8,945 nucleotides of DNA from Actinomycetota bacterium (GCA_003132645.1 PKYM01000066.1:1-8945); one strand, 5' to 3'; counted from the stretch's first letter, positions 1-6,061 are shown. Numbers and translations are program-made. The notes: a model not told the origin generated them from the sequence alone.

Positions 1-2
1 CC

Positions 3-1016
3 CTCACCCGCAAGCTCACCACCCTGGCCGAACACACCTACGTGCTGCCCAGCCGCCTCAGCCTCAGGGAGTTCCTGCTCAAGGTCTGGCTGCCGGCGAT
101 TGAGAGTGGCGTGAGGGCGACGACACTCTCCGGCTATCGCATGCTGGTGGAGCAGCACCTCGCGCCGCAGCTGGGGGCCGTGCAGTTGCAGAACCTGAAC
201 GCCGCTCAGATCAACGGCCACTACGCCAAGCTGCTCAAGGAAGGCCGGGTGCATAGCTCAGGTGGCCTCTCCCCCAACACCGTACACCACGTCCATGCCG
301 TCCTGCATCGTGCTCTGCACGATGCCGTGAGGTGGGGCTACCTGCAGACGAACGTAGCGCAGGCTGCAGACCCGCCACGCGCTTCGGCGCAGCACTCAGA
401 GCTCGCCGTCTGGTCTGAGGAGCAACTCCACGCTTTCCTGGACAGCGTGACAGCGCAGCGCCTCTACCCCCTGTGGCGCTTCCTGGCGATGACCGGCTGC
501 CGGCGCGGCGAAGCCCTCGGCCTCACCTGGCGTGACCTGGATATCGAGAACGGTCGAGTGGCGATCAGACGCGCCTTGGTACCGATCGACGGCAAGCTCT
601 GTGAGACGGAGCCCAAGACCAAGCGCGGACGACGGCTGATCGCCCTGGATGCCGAGACGGTGGCCGTGCTGCGGCAGCAGGCCGCCCGTCAGCTGGCCGA
701 CCAGCAGGCACTGGGCGATCACTGGATCGACAGCGGACGAGTGTTCACGGCCGAGAACGGCGCGCAACTGCACCCCGAGCGCATCAGTGCCCTCTTCCGT
801 CGCCTGGTGGCGGCCGCGGCGCTGCCGCCGATCCCCTTGCATGGGCTGCGCCACACGTATGCCAGTCTCGCTTTGGCCAAAGGAGTCAATGCGGCGATCG
901 TTTCGCGACGGCTGGGGCATGCCACTGTGGCTTTCACCTTGGATATCTACTCCCACGTGCTGCCCCAAGTCGATGCCGAGGCGGCGGAGTTCATCGCGGC
1001 TTTTGTGGGACACTAG
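3..1016 (+). CDS. Tyrosine recombinase / phage-type integrase, 5' end cut by window edge
   Basis: Site-specific recombinase that would integrate or excise a phage or genomic island through a covalent phosphotyrosine intermediate. The frame is open from the first bases of the window, so the true start lies upstream; the GTG at 42 is only the first start codon inside the window. Numbering from that GTG, residues ~6-110 form the SAM-like core-binding domain and ~120-324 the catalytic domain. The full catalytic set is visible: Arg154 in TGCRRGEALGL, Lys194 in KTKRGRR, His267 and Arg270 in HGLRH, His293 in RRLGHA, and nucleophile Tyr303 in DIYSHV. The C-terminus is complete, ending at TAG. It has no frameshift and looks functional. 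An N-terminal Arm-type DNA-binding domain is expected upstream but cannot be seen. No tRNA or obvious att core is visible in the window. The family call is firm; the element it serves is unknown. Confidence 0.93.
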   Translation, partial: LTRKLTTLAEHTYVLPSRLSLREFLLKVWLPAIESGVRATTLSGYRMLVEQHLAPQLGAVQLQNLNAAQINGHYAKLLKEGRVHSSGGLSPNTVHHVHAVLHRALHDAVRWGYLQTNVAQAADPPRASAQHSELAVWSEEQLHAFLDSVTAQRLYPLWRFLAMTGCRRGEALGLTWRDLDIENGRVAIRRALVPIDGKLCETEPKTKRGRRLIALDAETVAVLRQQAARQLADQQALGDHWIDSGRVFTAENGAQLHPERISALFRRLVAAAALPPIPLHGLRHTYASLALAKGVNAAIVSRRLGHATVAFTLDIYSHVLPQVDAEAAEFIAAFVGH

Positions 1017-1253
1017 AGTTCGCGTCGGATTCGTCACCCCGGCTTGCCGTTCGTCACCCTTGTCGGCTGTCGGCCAAGCCGCCTAGTGTCGTCCTTGACC
1101 GGACGATCTGTGCGTATGCGAGAAGTCCCCGAAACGGTGGCCGGTCACAGGGACGGCGCGGCGTTGCTGCCGCGACGCCGGTGGGACAGCCGCCCTCCCA
1201 CGCCTTTCGACGTGATAGCCTTCGCGTAGGGTCAGGCTACCAAGGGGCGACCG
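1017..1253. other. Intergenic stretch between integrase and zinc-ribbon gene
   Basis: This stretch has no convincing gene. It contains repeat copy A (1107-1200), a GC hairpin inside it (arms CGCGGC 1157-1162 and GCCGCG 1169-1174), and a 6-bp inverted repeat TAGCCT/AGGCTA (1216-1221 and 1234-1239) just before the ribosome binding site of the next gene. A TTGACC at 1095-1100 could be a -35 box, but no well-spaced -10 box is visible. Confidence 0.6.
1107..1200 (+). repeat. Direct repeat copy A flanking the zinc-ribbon gene
   Basis: Imperfect copy of the sequence at 1897-1992. The core at 1122-1148 is 27 bp and identical between copies; it begins GAAGTCCCCGAAACGG. About 14 of 19 bases also match upstream of the core, and an 18-bp block at 1182-1199 (TGGGACAGCCGCCCTCCC) recurs at 1974-1991 with one mismatch. 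The bases between these blocks differ, but both copies can form GC-rich hairpins there. It lies ~90 bp after the integrase stop. Confidence 0.8.
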
Positions 1254-1892
1254 ATGGCGACTTGTCAACAGTGTGGGGCTGACGTGCCGCTGGACAACAG
1301 ATTCTGTGGCGAGTGTGGCGCACCGGTTGTCGCTGACGACGCGGCACAGAAGGCGGTGGTCCAGCCGCCCATGGTCATCGCGACATTCAACTCCTCGACA
1401 GGCTGGGCTGGTAAGCCGATTACTCATGACAACGGCGCGTTCACGCTGGAGGGGCTCGGCCCGCTCACCGCTCGGGACGTCATCAGCTACGACGACGCTG
1501 GCCAGATTGAGTGGGCTTATGAGGGGCTGAGGGACTGGACGCTCCAGGTGTGCGACCAACCAGCCGTTCCAGCCGAGTTCTCTGCGGCAGCCGCTGGCAT
1601 CCTGTTCCAAGGCAGTAGCCACGAGGCTGGCAGGAATGCCGAGGTTACGCTGTACCGCAACCGCATTGAACGCGTGAAGCAGCGGTCGCGTGCGTCATTC
1701 TCGAAAGCTCATCAGGAAGTTGAAGTCACGCCGATGAAGTCAGTCACGTCCGTGAAGACACAGAAGGATGGAATCACGCGCACGAAGGTCACGGTGTTTG
1801 CGTCCGCCAACGCCATTGAGTTCCGCTTTGAACACGCTGAGGCGCAGGCCTTCAAAGAAGCCGTCATGAGGCTGATACTCGACAACGACTAG
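1254..1892 (+). CDS. Zinc-ribbon protein with a C-terminal PH-like domain, function unknown
   Basis: A 212-residue soluble protein of unknown function. The N-terminus carries a C4 zinc ribbon with CxxC at Cys4/Cys7 and Cys18/Cys21, in the style of the zinc-ribbon domains that cap many bacterial membrane and stress proteins. Residues ~60-95 contain LTARDVISYDDAGQIEWAY, a segment I associate with proteins that also bear bacterial PH-like modules. Residues ~125-208 (TLYRNRIERVK onward, ending in a helix with EAQAFKEAVMRL) have the strand-rich then helical pattern of a bPH-like domain. There is no signal peptide or membrane span. The ATG is preceded by AAGGGG with a 6-base spacer, which supports this start. 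It stands alone between two copies of a direct repeat, downstream of an integrase, so it may be cargo of a mobile element. The zinc ribbon is certain; the PH-like call is an inference. Confidence 0.82.
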   Translation: MATCQQCGADVPLDNRFCGECGAPVVADDAAQKAVVQPPMVIATFNSSTGWAGKPITHDNGAFTLEGLGPLTARDVISYDDAGQIEWAYEGLRDWTLQVCDQPAVPAEFSAAAAGILFQGSSHEAGRNAEVTLYRNRIERVKQRSRASFSKAHQEVEVTPMKSVTSVKTQKDGITRTKVTVFASANAIEFRFEHAEAQAFKEAVMRLILDND

Positions 1893-1896
1893 AAGT

Positions 1897-1992
1897 TCTG
1901 CGCGTGCGGGCGAAGTCCCCGAAACGGTGGCCGGTCACTTGGAGGGAGGGTGGCTGCGCTGCCGGTGCACCGCTGGGACGGCCGCCCTCCCG
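1897..1992 (+). repeat. Direct repeat copy B flanking the zinc-ribbon gene
   Basis: Second copy of the repeat at 1107-1200, offset by 790 bp in its first half. The identical 27-bp core is 1912-1938. Here the internal segment can pair GGGAGGG (near 1944-1950) with CCCTCCC (1985-1991) as a long imperfect hairpin. It begins 4 bp after the zinc-ribbon stop codon, so it could act as a 3'-end or terminator structure, although no T-tract follows. Confidence 0.8.
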
Positions 1993-2007
1993 CTCCGACC
2001 CCACTGT

Positions 2008-2601
2008 TTACGTGTCCCGGCTAGTGTCGCCCCAGATGGCGTTTACGGCCACGGCCGCCAGGCCAGCGCCGAGCGCGGCGGGGATGAACCCCGCAAACGG
2101 AGCCCGAACCTGGCCTGAGTACACCGTCGCCAGCGCCAACGCCTCACCGGCGGCCATGATGACGAGGAGGATGGAGCTCAGCATGCCCTGCCCGGCGCGA
2201 TGATACCGACGCACTCTGAACACTCGGCTCTGCACCGCCAAAGCGAGCAGCAGCACCGGTATCACCTGAGCGCAGAGCTGAATGAAGCCGATCTCCGGCT
2301 CTGAGCTCCACGCGACAATGAGCACCATCACAAACATGAGCAGCGGAATTTCCACACCTATGTTGCCCGTCTCTTTCGGACGGCGTCCGACCCGCCTTCC
2401 TTCGATAATCATGATGATGATGATCGCGGCCGCTACTATGATCGCGAGCTCGAGAGCCTCGCGAGCGCGCCCCGTCGCCACGTAGTAGACCGCGGCCAGG
2501 GTCTCGGCAAACGCCAAAAGCACGATGCCCCCGGCAATCACCCGCTCCGTTGCGCTAGGCGGCCGGGGGCGCCTTTCTCGGTCGTCGCCGTCGCTAGTCA
2601 A
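2008..2601 (-). CDS. Small multi-pass membrane protein of unknown function
   Basis: A 197-residue protein if it starts at the TTG at 2601; I do not recognise a family. Residues 1-20 are charged and likely cytoplasmic. Five or six hydrophobic segments follow, at about 21-43, 49-67, 82-98, 106-124, 138-160 and 166-188, with Arg-rich turns between several of them (EGRRVGRR, RVFRVRRYHR). The second span is unusually Ile-rich. The frame stays open upstream to about 3000, but that extension overlaps the methylase-like scrap and the IS remnant in other frames and has no membrane character, so it is not believed. The TTG overlaps the TGA of the upstream scrap (TTGA), which suggests translational coupling at some earlier time. 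No good Shine-Dalgarno sequence is seen. An alternative start is the GTG at 2541. The gene is convergent with the zinc-ribbon gene. Confidence 0.62.
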   Translation of the reverse strand: MTSDGDDRERRPRPPSATERVIAGGIVLLAFAETLAAVYYVATGRAREALELAIIVAAAIIIIMIIEGRRVGRRPKETGNIGVEIPLLMFVMVLIVAWSSEPEIGFIQLCAQVIPVLLLALAVQSRVFRVRRYHRAGQGMLSSILLVIMAAGEALALATVYSGQVRAPFAGFIPAALGAGLAAVAVNAIWGDTSRDT

Positions 2602-2783
2602 AGCGGCAGCTCGGGATGCGGCTCGACGGTCGGCGCCTTCTTGAACGTCAGCCCCACCTGCCCCATGGGCGGCGCGTCGATACGCTTGCCGCCAAGCAGT
2701 TCGGGCACGGTCAGGATTTGCAGCCGGGCGTGGGTGCCCCACGGCGACTGATAGAAGCCTGCCTCTGTGTTCGCCACGATGCC
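2598..2783 (-). pseudogene. C-terminal fragment resembling a DNA methyltransferase
   Basis: The frame from the IS edge to the TGA at 2600-2598 encodes 61 residues. The pattern EAGFYQSPWG, LQILTVPELLGGKRIDAPP and LTFKKAP matches, from memory, the extreme C-terminus of site-specific (adenine or N4-cytosine) DNA methyltransferases found next to restriction or helicase genes. No catalytic motif (DPPY or the SAM-binding FxGxG) lies in this piece, so it cannot be active. The upstream part of the gene is replaced by the IS at 2785-3341 and transketolase DNA beyond it. The frame continues into the IS as far as an ATG at 2810, but those residues are IS-encoded. Its stop overlaps the TTG of the membrane protein, so the two were probably adjacent in one operon. 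The family call is moderate. Confidence 0.5.
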
Positions 2784-2784
2784 C

Positions 2785-2812
2785 TGAGAGGTACCAAAAC
2801 GCCGATTCATCA
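2785..2812 (+). repeat. IS terminal inverted repeat, left
   Basis: This end pairs with 3314-3341 in reverse complement. Identical blocks are TGA, GGTACCAAAAC, CGATTC and a final CA, separated by three 2-base mismatches (22 of 28 positions match). It overlaps the transposase stop codon at 2810-2812. Confidence 0.85.
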
Positions 2813-3284
2813 GGCCGCGACCGGATAGTACTCGTGGAGCAGGCCGCCGAGGAGATCACGCCGTTTGATCTCTGGCACGGTCTCCACCGGGTCGACGTGG
2901 CTCTGCTTCTCAGGTACGCGCAACTCGATGCCGCGGTGAGGTCGCTCGGCGGCTCACTCCACTCGGCCGCCCAGGAACGGGCAACCGAGGAAGTGTGCAA
3001 GCTCGGCTACCGTCGCGACGTCCTTTTCTGTGGCCACGTTCTGCCCCGGCGCCACTCTGGCCATGAGAGTGCGGAGAACACGGTCGCGATTCTGCCACGC
3101 ACGGCCGGTTAGGCGCTAGCGGTGCCCGCGATACTGGTGCGGAGGGACATGACCGAGTATTTGCACCCGACGCCTTCACCTGGTGGCGAAGGACGAGGAT
3201 CTCGAGCTCGCGGTCGCGCTGATCGCCAGCGGGCGCCAAACGAAGGACGGCGCGCAACGCCGTGTAGAGGAGTGAGAAGACCAT
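2810..3284 (-). pseudogene. Transposase remnant with the catalytic core deleted
   Basis: The 5' piece (3284-3174) encodes MVFSLLYTALRAVLRLAP, then DQRDRELEILVLRHQVK, the typical N-terminus of single-ORF rve-family transposases that start with a hydrophobic helix and an ELxxLRHQ motif. The 3' piece (2953-2810) encodes RPHRGIELRVPEK followed by RRDLLGGLLHEYYPVAA and TGA, the typical C-terminus of the same group. The pieces are in different frames, and the 3' piece is preceded by an in-frame TGA (2956-2954). A complete protein would be ~350-380 residues, so about three quarters are gone, including all of the DDE residues. The ~220 bp between the recognisable pieces are not clearly transposase sequence. 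The ends of the protein are confidently identified; the gene is dead. Confidence 0.8.
2954..3064 (-). other. Unassigned 36-codon open segment inside the IS remnant
   Basis: Between the two recognisable transposase pieces an ATG opens a 36-residue frame that contains GQNVATEKDVATVAELAHFL and ends at the TGA at 2956-2954. The composition is protein-like (helical, mixed charge), and the frame reads openly upstream of the ATG with NRDRVLRTL. I do not recognise it. It may be a scrap of another gene captured during the deletion, or a shifted part of the transposase. There is no clear ribosome binding site, so expression is unlikely. Confidence 0.3.
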
Positions 3285-3313
3285 CGCTGCATCCTAGAGA
3301 ACCGCTGGTCAGA

Positions 3314-3341
3314 TGGCGAATCGAGGTTTTGGTACCCTTCA
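3314..3341 (-). repeat. IS terminal inverted repeat, right
   Basis: Reverse-complement partner of 2785-2812 (22 of 28 positions match). It lies 30 bp upstream of the transposase start codon. Its outer TGA, read on the minus strand, is in frame with the transketolase fragment and terminates it. Confidence 0.85.
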
Positions 3342-3458
3342 GCCCATGGGCATGCCGGGGTGACCGGAGTTGGTCTTCTGCACGGCGTCGACCGCCAGAA
3401 AGCGGATCGTGTCGATACAGCGCTGTTCGAGGGCCTGTTCGCTCGCCACTGGGCTCAT
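3342..3458 (-). pseudogene. tkt: 5' fragment of transketolase, truncated by the IS at codon 39
   Basis: The ATG at 3458-3456 has AAGGA at a 5-base spacing on the minus strand (GAAAGGACGCAG-ATG). The 39 codons contain [19 protein letters not shown] followed by [10 protein letters not shown]. This is the unmistakable N-terminus of transketolase, including the conserved SGHPGxPMG segment at the thiamine-diphosphate active site. After Gly39 the frame meets the IS end, and its TGA (3341-3339) is the stop. About 620 residues are missing and are not found elsewhere in the window. The intact enzyme moves two-carbon ketol units between sugar phosphates in the pentose phosphate or Calvin-type pathways. 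It lies downstream of transaldolase and an aminotransferase on the same strand, separated by a terminator, so it probably had its own promoter. This fragment cannot be functional. Confidence 0.88.
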
Positions 3459-3477
3459 CTGCGTCCTTTCGCTCTTA

Positions 3478-3488
3478 CAGTCACTGAA
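3478..3488 (-). promoter_or_regulatory. Palindromic motif shared by the tkt and transaldolase upstream regions
   Basis: On the minus strand the sequence reads TTCAGTGACTG, with the dyad CAGT-g-ACTG. It sits 20 bp upstream of the tkt start codon, and the same 11 bp occur upstream of the transaldolase gene. It could be an operator, but 11-bp matches within 9 kb also arise by chance. Confidence 0.25.
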
Positions 3489-3591
3489 AAGACGACGTAG
3501 ATACCCTGGTCCGCCGACCGTCGGGGATCCCTGAAGATCGACCGCCTCACCCTTTAGAGGCAGATCCTCGCCGTCAACTTGCCGATGAACA

Positions 3592-3627
3592 AAAACGGAA
3601 AGAGGGGGCTGACCCCCCTTGGTCAGC
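3592..3627 (-). terminator. Possible rho-independent terminator after the aminotransferase gene
   Basis: On the minus strand a 7-bp stem GCTGACC / GGTCAGC (3627-3621 and 3614-3608) with a 6-base loop is followed by CCCCCTCTTTCCGTTTTT. The T-rich tail is interrupted but clear. It is located ~80 bp after the aminotransferase stop. Confidence 0.5.
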
Positions 3628-3631
3628 TTCA

Positions 3632-3669
3632 GCCTCCGCCCTCCCCCATCGCGGCGGGAGGGCGGAGGC
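3632..3669 (-). terminator. Long perfect GC hairpin after the aminotransferase gene
   Basis: The arms GCCTCCGCCCTCCC (3632-3645) and GGGAGGGCGGAGGC (3656-3669) form a 14-bp perfect stem with a 10-base loop, 37 bp beyond the aminotransferase stop. No T-tract follows directly. It most likely ends or protects the transaldolase-aminotransferase transcript, together with the hairpin just downstream. Confidence 0.65.
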
Positions 3670-3705
3670 GTTCGTGCGGGCCTCGTGTGCGGGTTGCCTT
3701 GCGCC

Positions 3706-4812
3706 TTACTTGCCGAAGTAGCTGCGCACGAAGCGCACGAAACGCTCGCTCTCTTCGACCGTGCCCGGCGTGACGCGGAAGTAGCCGTCCTTGCCGTGGA
3801 TCGGCTTGATGCTCTTCAGGAAGAGCTTCTCCTGGTCGTAGCCGGCCTTGACGATCTCGCCCGTGGTCTTGCCGGTCACGGAGGCGTCGATGAGCATGTA
3901 GTTGCCGTGCGCCGGATACGGATTGAGGCCGACCGCCTTGAGCTCCTTGGTGAACGTGTCCATCCAGTCGTTGTTGTACTTGACCTTGCCCTTGACCTCG
4001 TCGGGGTCGTCGAGGATGGCCTCGGCAGCCGCCATGGCCATGAGACTCATGTTCCAGGGCAGGTACATCTTGGTGAAGGCCTCGACGAGCTCAGGCACGG
4101 CGACCACGTAGCCGAAGCGGATGCCGGCCAGGCCGAAGGCCTTCGAGAACGTATGCGACAGGAAGACGTGCGGGTACGTCTTGATCAGGTCGACCTTGGA
4201 GGCGACCTGGGGGTGGTAGTCGAGATAGGCCTCGTCGACACAGAGCGGGATGCCCAGTTCGCAGAACCTGATGAGGTCGGCGTCGTCGATGAAGATACCT
4301 GTCGGGTTGTTCGGGTTGATGATGAGCATCAGCTTGGTCTTCTCGTTGACCGCCGCCAGCATGCCCTCGACGTCGTACTGCAGACCGTCCTTGAGCAGGT
4401 CGATCTGCACGTTCTTGGCGCCGCACAGGCCCGCGCGCGAAAGGAACATCTCGAACGTCGGGTTGGACAGCAGGAACTCGTCGCCGGGCTGCAGGAAGAT
4501 GCGCATCATCGCGTCGATGGTCTCGGACGAGCCGTTGGCCAGGGCGATGTTCTCGGGGCCCACACCGTGGAGCGCACCGAGCTTGGTGCGCAGACGCAGC
4601 ATGCTGTCGGGGTAGCGGTTGCCCTTCTTCACGATCTCGGTGATCGCGTTGACCACCTTGTCAGACGGGGGCACCGGGTTCTCGTTTAACATCATGCGGC
4701 CGTAGTCGGGCTGCGCCCAGGCCTTGTCCAAGATGCTGGTGTTGTACTCAGGCGCGCTCAGAAGCCAGGGCACGAACAGGTCCTGGATCTGCTTGGTCGT
4801 CTGGTCGGCCAT
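3706..4812 (-). CDS. HisC-like class I/II PLP aminotransferase
   Basis: A 368-residue fold-type I aminotransferase, close in layout to histidinol-phosphate aminotransferase. Numbered from the chosen start: LNENP (42-46); NPNNPTG (166-172); DEAY (193-196), where Asp pairs with the pyridine nitrogen and Tyr with the PLP oxygen; [12 protein letters not shown], with Lys224 as Schiff-base lysine; Arg232 in GIRFGY, the usual cofactor-phosphate contact; and Arg346 in YFRVTPGT, which binds the substrate carboxylate. Length is normal for HisC. The ATG at 4812 is chosen over the in-frame ATG at 4890 because AAAGGA lies 8 bases before it and the longer form would run into the transaldolase gene. It follows transaldolase by 31 bp, so they are co-transcribed. 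No his genes are nearby, so histidine synthesis is doubtful; it may act on another amino or keto acid of the C3/sugar-phosphate module. The fold is certain and the substrate is unknown. Confidence 0.9.
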   Translation of the reverse strand: MADQTTKQIQDLFVPWLLSAPEYNTSILDKAWAQPDYGRMMLNENPVPPSDKVVNAITEIVKKGNRYPDSMLRLRTKLGALHGVGPENIALANGSSETIDAMMRIFLQPGDEFLLSNPTFEMFLSRAGLCGAKNVQIDLLKDGLQYDVEGMLAAVNEKTKLMLIINPNNPTGIFIDDADLIRFCELGIPLCVDEAYLDYHPQVASKVDLIKTYPHVFLSHTFSKAFGLAGIRFGYVVAVPELVEAFTKMYLPWNMSLMAMAAAEAILDDPDEVKGKVKYNNDWMDTFTKELKAVGLNPYPAHGNYMLIDASVTGKTTGEIVKAGYDQEKLFLKSIKPIHGKDGYFRVTPGTVEESERFVRFVRSYFGK

Positions 4813-4843
4813 TCTCTTTGTCCTTTCGTGAAGCGGTGGATCG

Positions 4844-6061
4844 TCAGGAAGCCGGGGTGAAGCAGCTGCCCTTGAGGCAGTTGCCCGCAAAGTCGACCAT
4901 CTCCTGTGTAGCCTTCGAGAACGCCGCGGCGGTCTTCACGAGGGCAGGATGCGAGTTGTACTCGGCCCTGGTGTAGCCGTTCTCGTCGTAGGCGCGGGCG
5001 AAATACGGGATGCGCAGCAGCTTGTCCATGACTTCCTTGGGCGGATCGACTTCGATGCGGTTGGGCTTGAGCTTGATGTCCTCGACGCCCGGGAAGTTGA
5101 TGACCTCGTCGATCAGGGAGGGCGGACAGGTGATCACGACGTTGGCGCCGGTCTTTTCCTCGAGGTGCCACAGCCGCAGCTTGCCGTTCACGGTCGGACC
5201 CACGCGCAGCGAGCACGACAGCATCTTGCTCGGATAGTCGCGCTCCTTGATCAGTCGGCAGGCCTTCTTGAAGATGGCCAGCTCGGCCAGGCGGACGTCG
5301 CCCTCGGAGAGCTCGATGCCGAGCTCCTTGCCCGCGTCGCGCAGGCCGCCGAGGTCGCCGTAGCGGGCTTCCATGTGCGTGATGACCGAGCGCCAGCTCG
5401 AGAGATCGACGCCGTTGGCCTTGGCCCTGGCCAGACCGCGCTGTACGGACTTGGCGCAGTCCATGAGCTGCGGCAGCACGAAGGTAAGGGTGTTATTGGT
5501 GGCGATGCCTTGTGCGGTGAGCTCCTCGATGACGTCGTAGCCCTCGGCGGTGCCGGGCACCTTGACCATCACATTCGGGTTGACGGCATGGATCTCTGCA
5601 GCCTGCTTGAGCATCGCCTCACCGTCGAAGGCGCTACGCGGGTCGCACTGACCCGACAGGAAGCCCTCTTTGTGTCCCGACGCCTCGAACAGCGGCAGGA
5701 ACATGTCGGAACCGCGCCGTACGACCTCTTTGTAGAGCAGCCAGAACAGCGACTCCGTGTCGAGCCCGGCGTTCTCCTTGAGGATGCCGTCGGCGACCTT
5801 CTGCCAGTACGGCGGGTCGTCCTTGATCGCCGCCAGCGAGAGGGGCGGGTTGGTGGTGACGCCGCGAAACAGCTGGCTCATCGGGTCGTCTGTGTTGTAC
5901 ATGCGGGCGAACTGGCGCTTCAGGTTGTCTTGGTCGCCCGGCTCGGCCTTGGCGAGCATCTTCTTGCACCAGTTGCCGAAGATGACCGGCGAGGAGTCCC
6001 ACCAGATCTCCATGCCGGGGCTGATGGCAACCAGCTCTTCCAACAGATTGCGTTCCTGCAT
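4844..6061 (-). CDS. tal: Transaldolase, long divergent form
   Basis: Transfers a dihydroxyacetone unit between sugar phosphates (sedoheptulose 7-phosphate and glyceraldehyde 3-phosphate) in the non-oxidative pentose phosphate pathway. The 405-residue protein is longer than FSA-like (~220) or classical TalB (~320) forms. Visible motifs are WWDSSP with a candidate catalytic Asp22, GVTTNPP (67-73), SGQCDPRSAFD (136-146), the Schiff-base segment VMVKVPGTAEG with Lys167, IATNNTLTF (186-194), and SCSLRVGP (282-289). A C-terminal extension of ~70 residues after the barrel (from about 335) is not typical. The ATG at 6061 has a strong AGGAGG with a 5-base spacer. It leads a two-gene unit with the HisC-like aminotransferase 31 bp downstream, and a transketolase start lies beyond. 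The family call is secure; the preferred substrate may differ from the textbook enzyme. Confidence 0.92.
   Translation of the reverse strand: MQERNLLEELVAISPGMEIWWDSSPVIFGNWCKKMLAKAEPGDQDNLKRQFARMYNTDDPMSQLFRGVTTNPPLSLAAIKDDPPYWQKVADGILKENAGLDTESLFWLLYKEVVRRGSDMFLPLFEASGHKEGFLSGQCDPRSAFDGEAMLKQAAEIHAVNPNVMVKVPGTAEGYDVIEELTAQGIATNNTLTFVLPQLMDCAKSVQRGLARAKANGVDLSSWRSVITHMEARYGDLGGLRDAGKELGIELSEGDVRLAELAIFKKACRLIKERDYPSKMLSCSLRVGPTVNGKLRLWHLEEKTGANVVITCPPSLIDEVINFPGVEDIKLKPNRIEVDPPKEVMDKLLRIPYFARAYDENGYTRAEYNSHPALVKTAAAFSKATQEMVDFAGNCLKGSCFTPAS

Larger units (their letters stand above)
2785..3341 (-). mobile_element. Decayed, internally deleted IS with rve-type (IS3/IS481-like) transposase
   Basis: A 557-bp element bounded by TGA...TCA ends and ~28-bp imperfect terminal inverted repeats. 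The best block is GGTACCAAAAC at 2790-2800 against GTTTTGGTACC at 3326-3336, followed inward by CGATTC (2803-2808) against GAATCG (3318-3323). Inside, on the minus strand, are the N-terminal ~37 and C-terminal ~47 residues of a transposase whose middle, with the DDE catalytic core, is missing. The 4-bp sequence GCCC borders both ends (2781-2784 and 3342-3345) and could be a target duplication. The left flank is a methylase-like gene and the right flank is transketolase, so the flanks do not form one gene. A full element of this kind would be about 1.2-1.4 kb. Confidence 0.8.
3459..3705 (-). promoter_or_regulatory. Intergenic region: upstream leader of tkt and terminator of the aminotransferase gene
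   Basis: No gene is seen here. Near tkt lie CAGTCACTGAA (3478-3488, also present at 6190-6200), a palindrome CCGAC-c-GTCGG (3514-3524) and GGGATCCC (3524-3531). On the minus strand TTGACG (3577-3572) could be a -35 box, but no consensus -10 box follows at 16-18 bp. The distal half holds two hairpins, listed separately. Confidence 0.4.

Noticed and set aside
396..1037. Minus-strand open frame of ~213 codons opposite the integrase
   Set aside because: The integrase on the plus strand has all catalytic residues; the opposite frame has no recognisable domain.
2598..2810. Treating the 70-residue frame from the ATG at 2810 as a small intact gene
   Set aside because: Its first residues are encoded by the IS terminal repeat, and the remainder matches a protein C-terminus, so it is a fragment.
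2602..3000. N-terminal extension of the membrane protein frame to an ATG at 3000
   Set aside because: This part overlaps the methylase-like fragment and the IS remnant, which are supported in other frames; it is low-complexity and has no membrane character.
3619..4689. Plus-strand open frame of ~356 codons opposite the aminotransferase
   Set aside because: Antisense shadow with repetitive valine/leucine composition; it begins within the terminator hairpin region and has no family resemblance.
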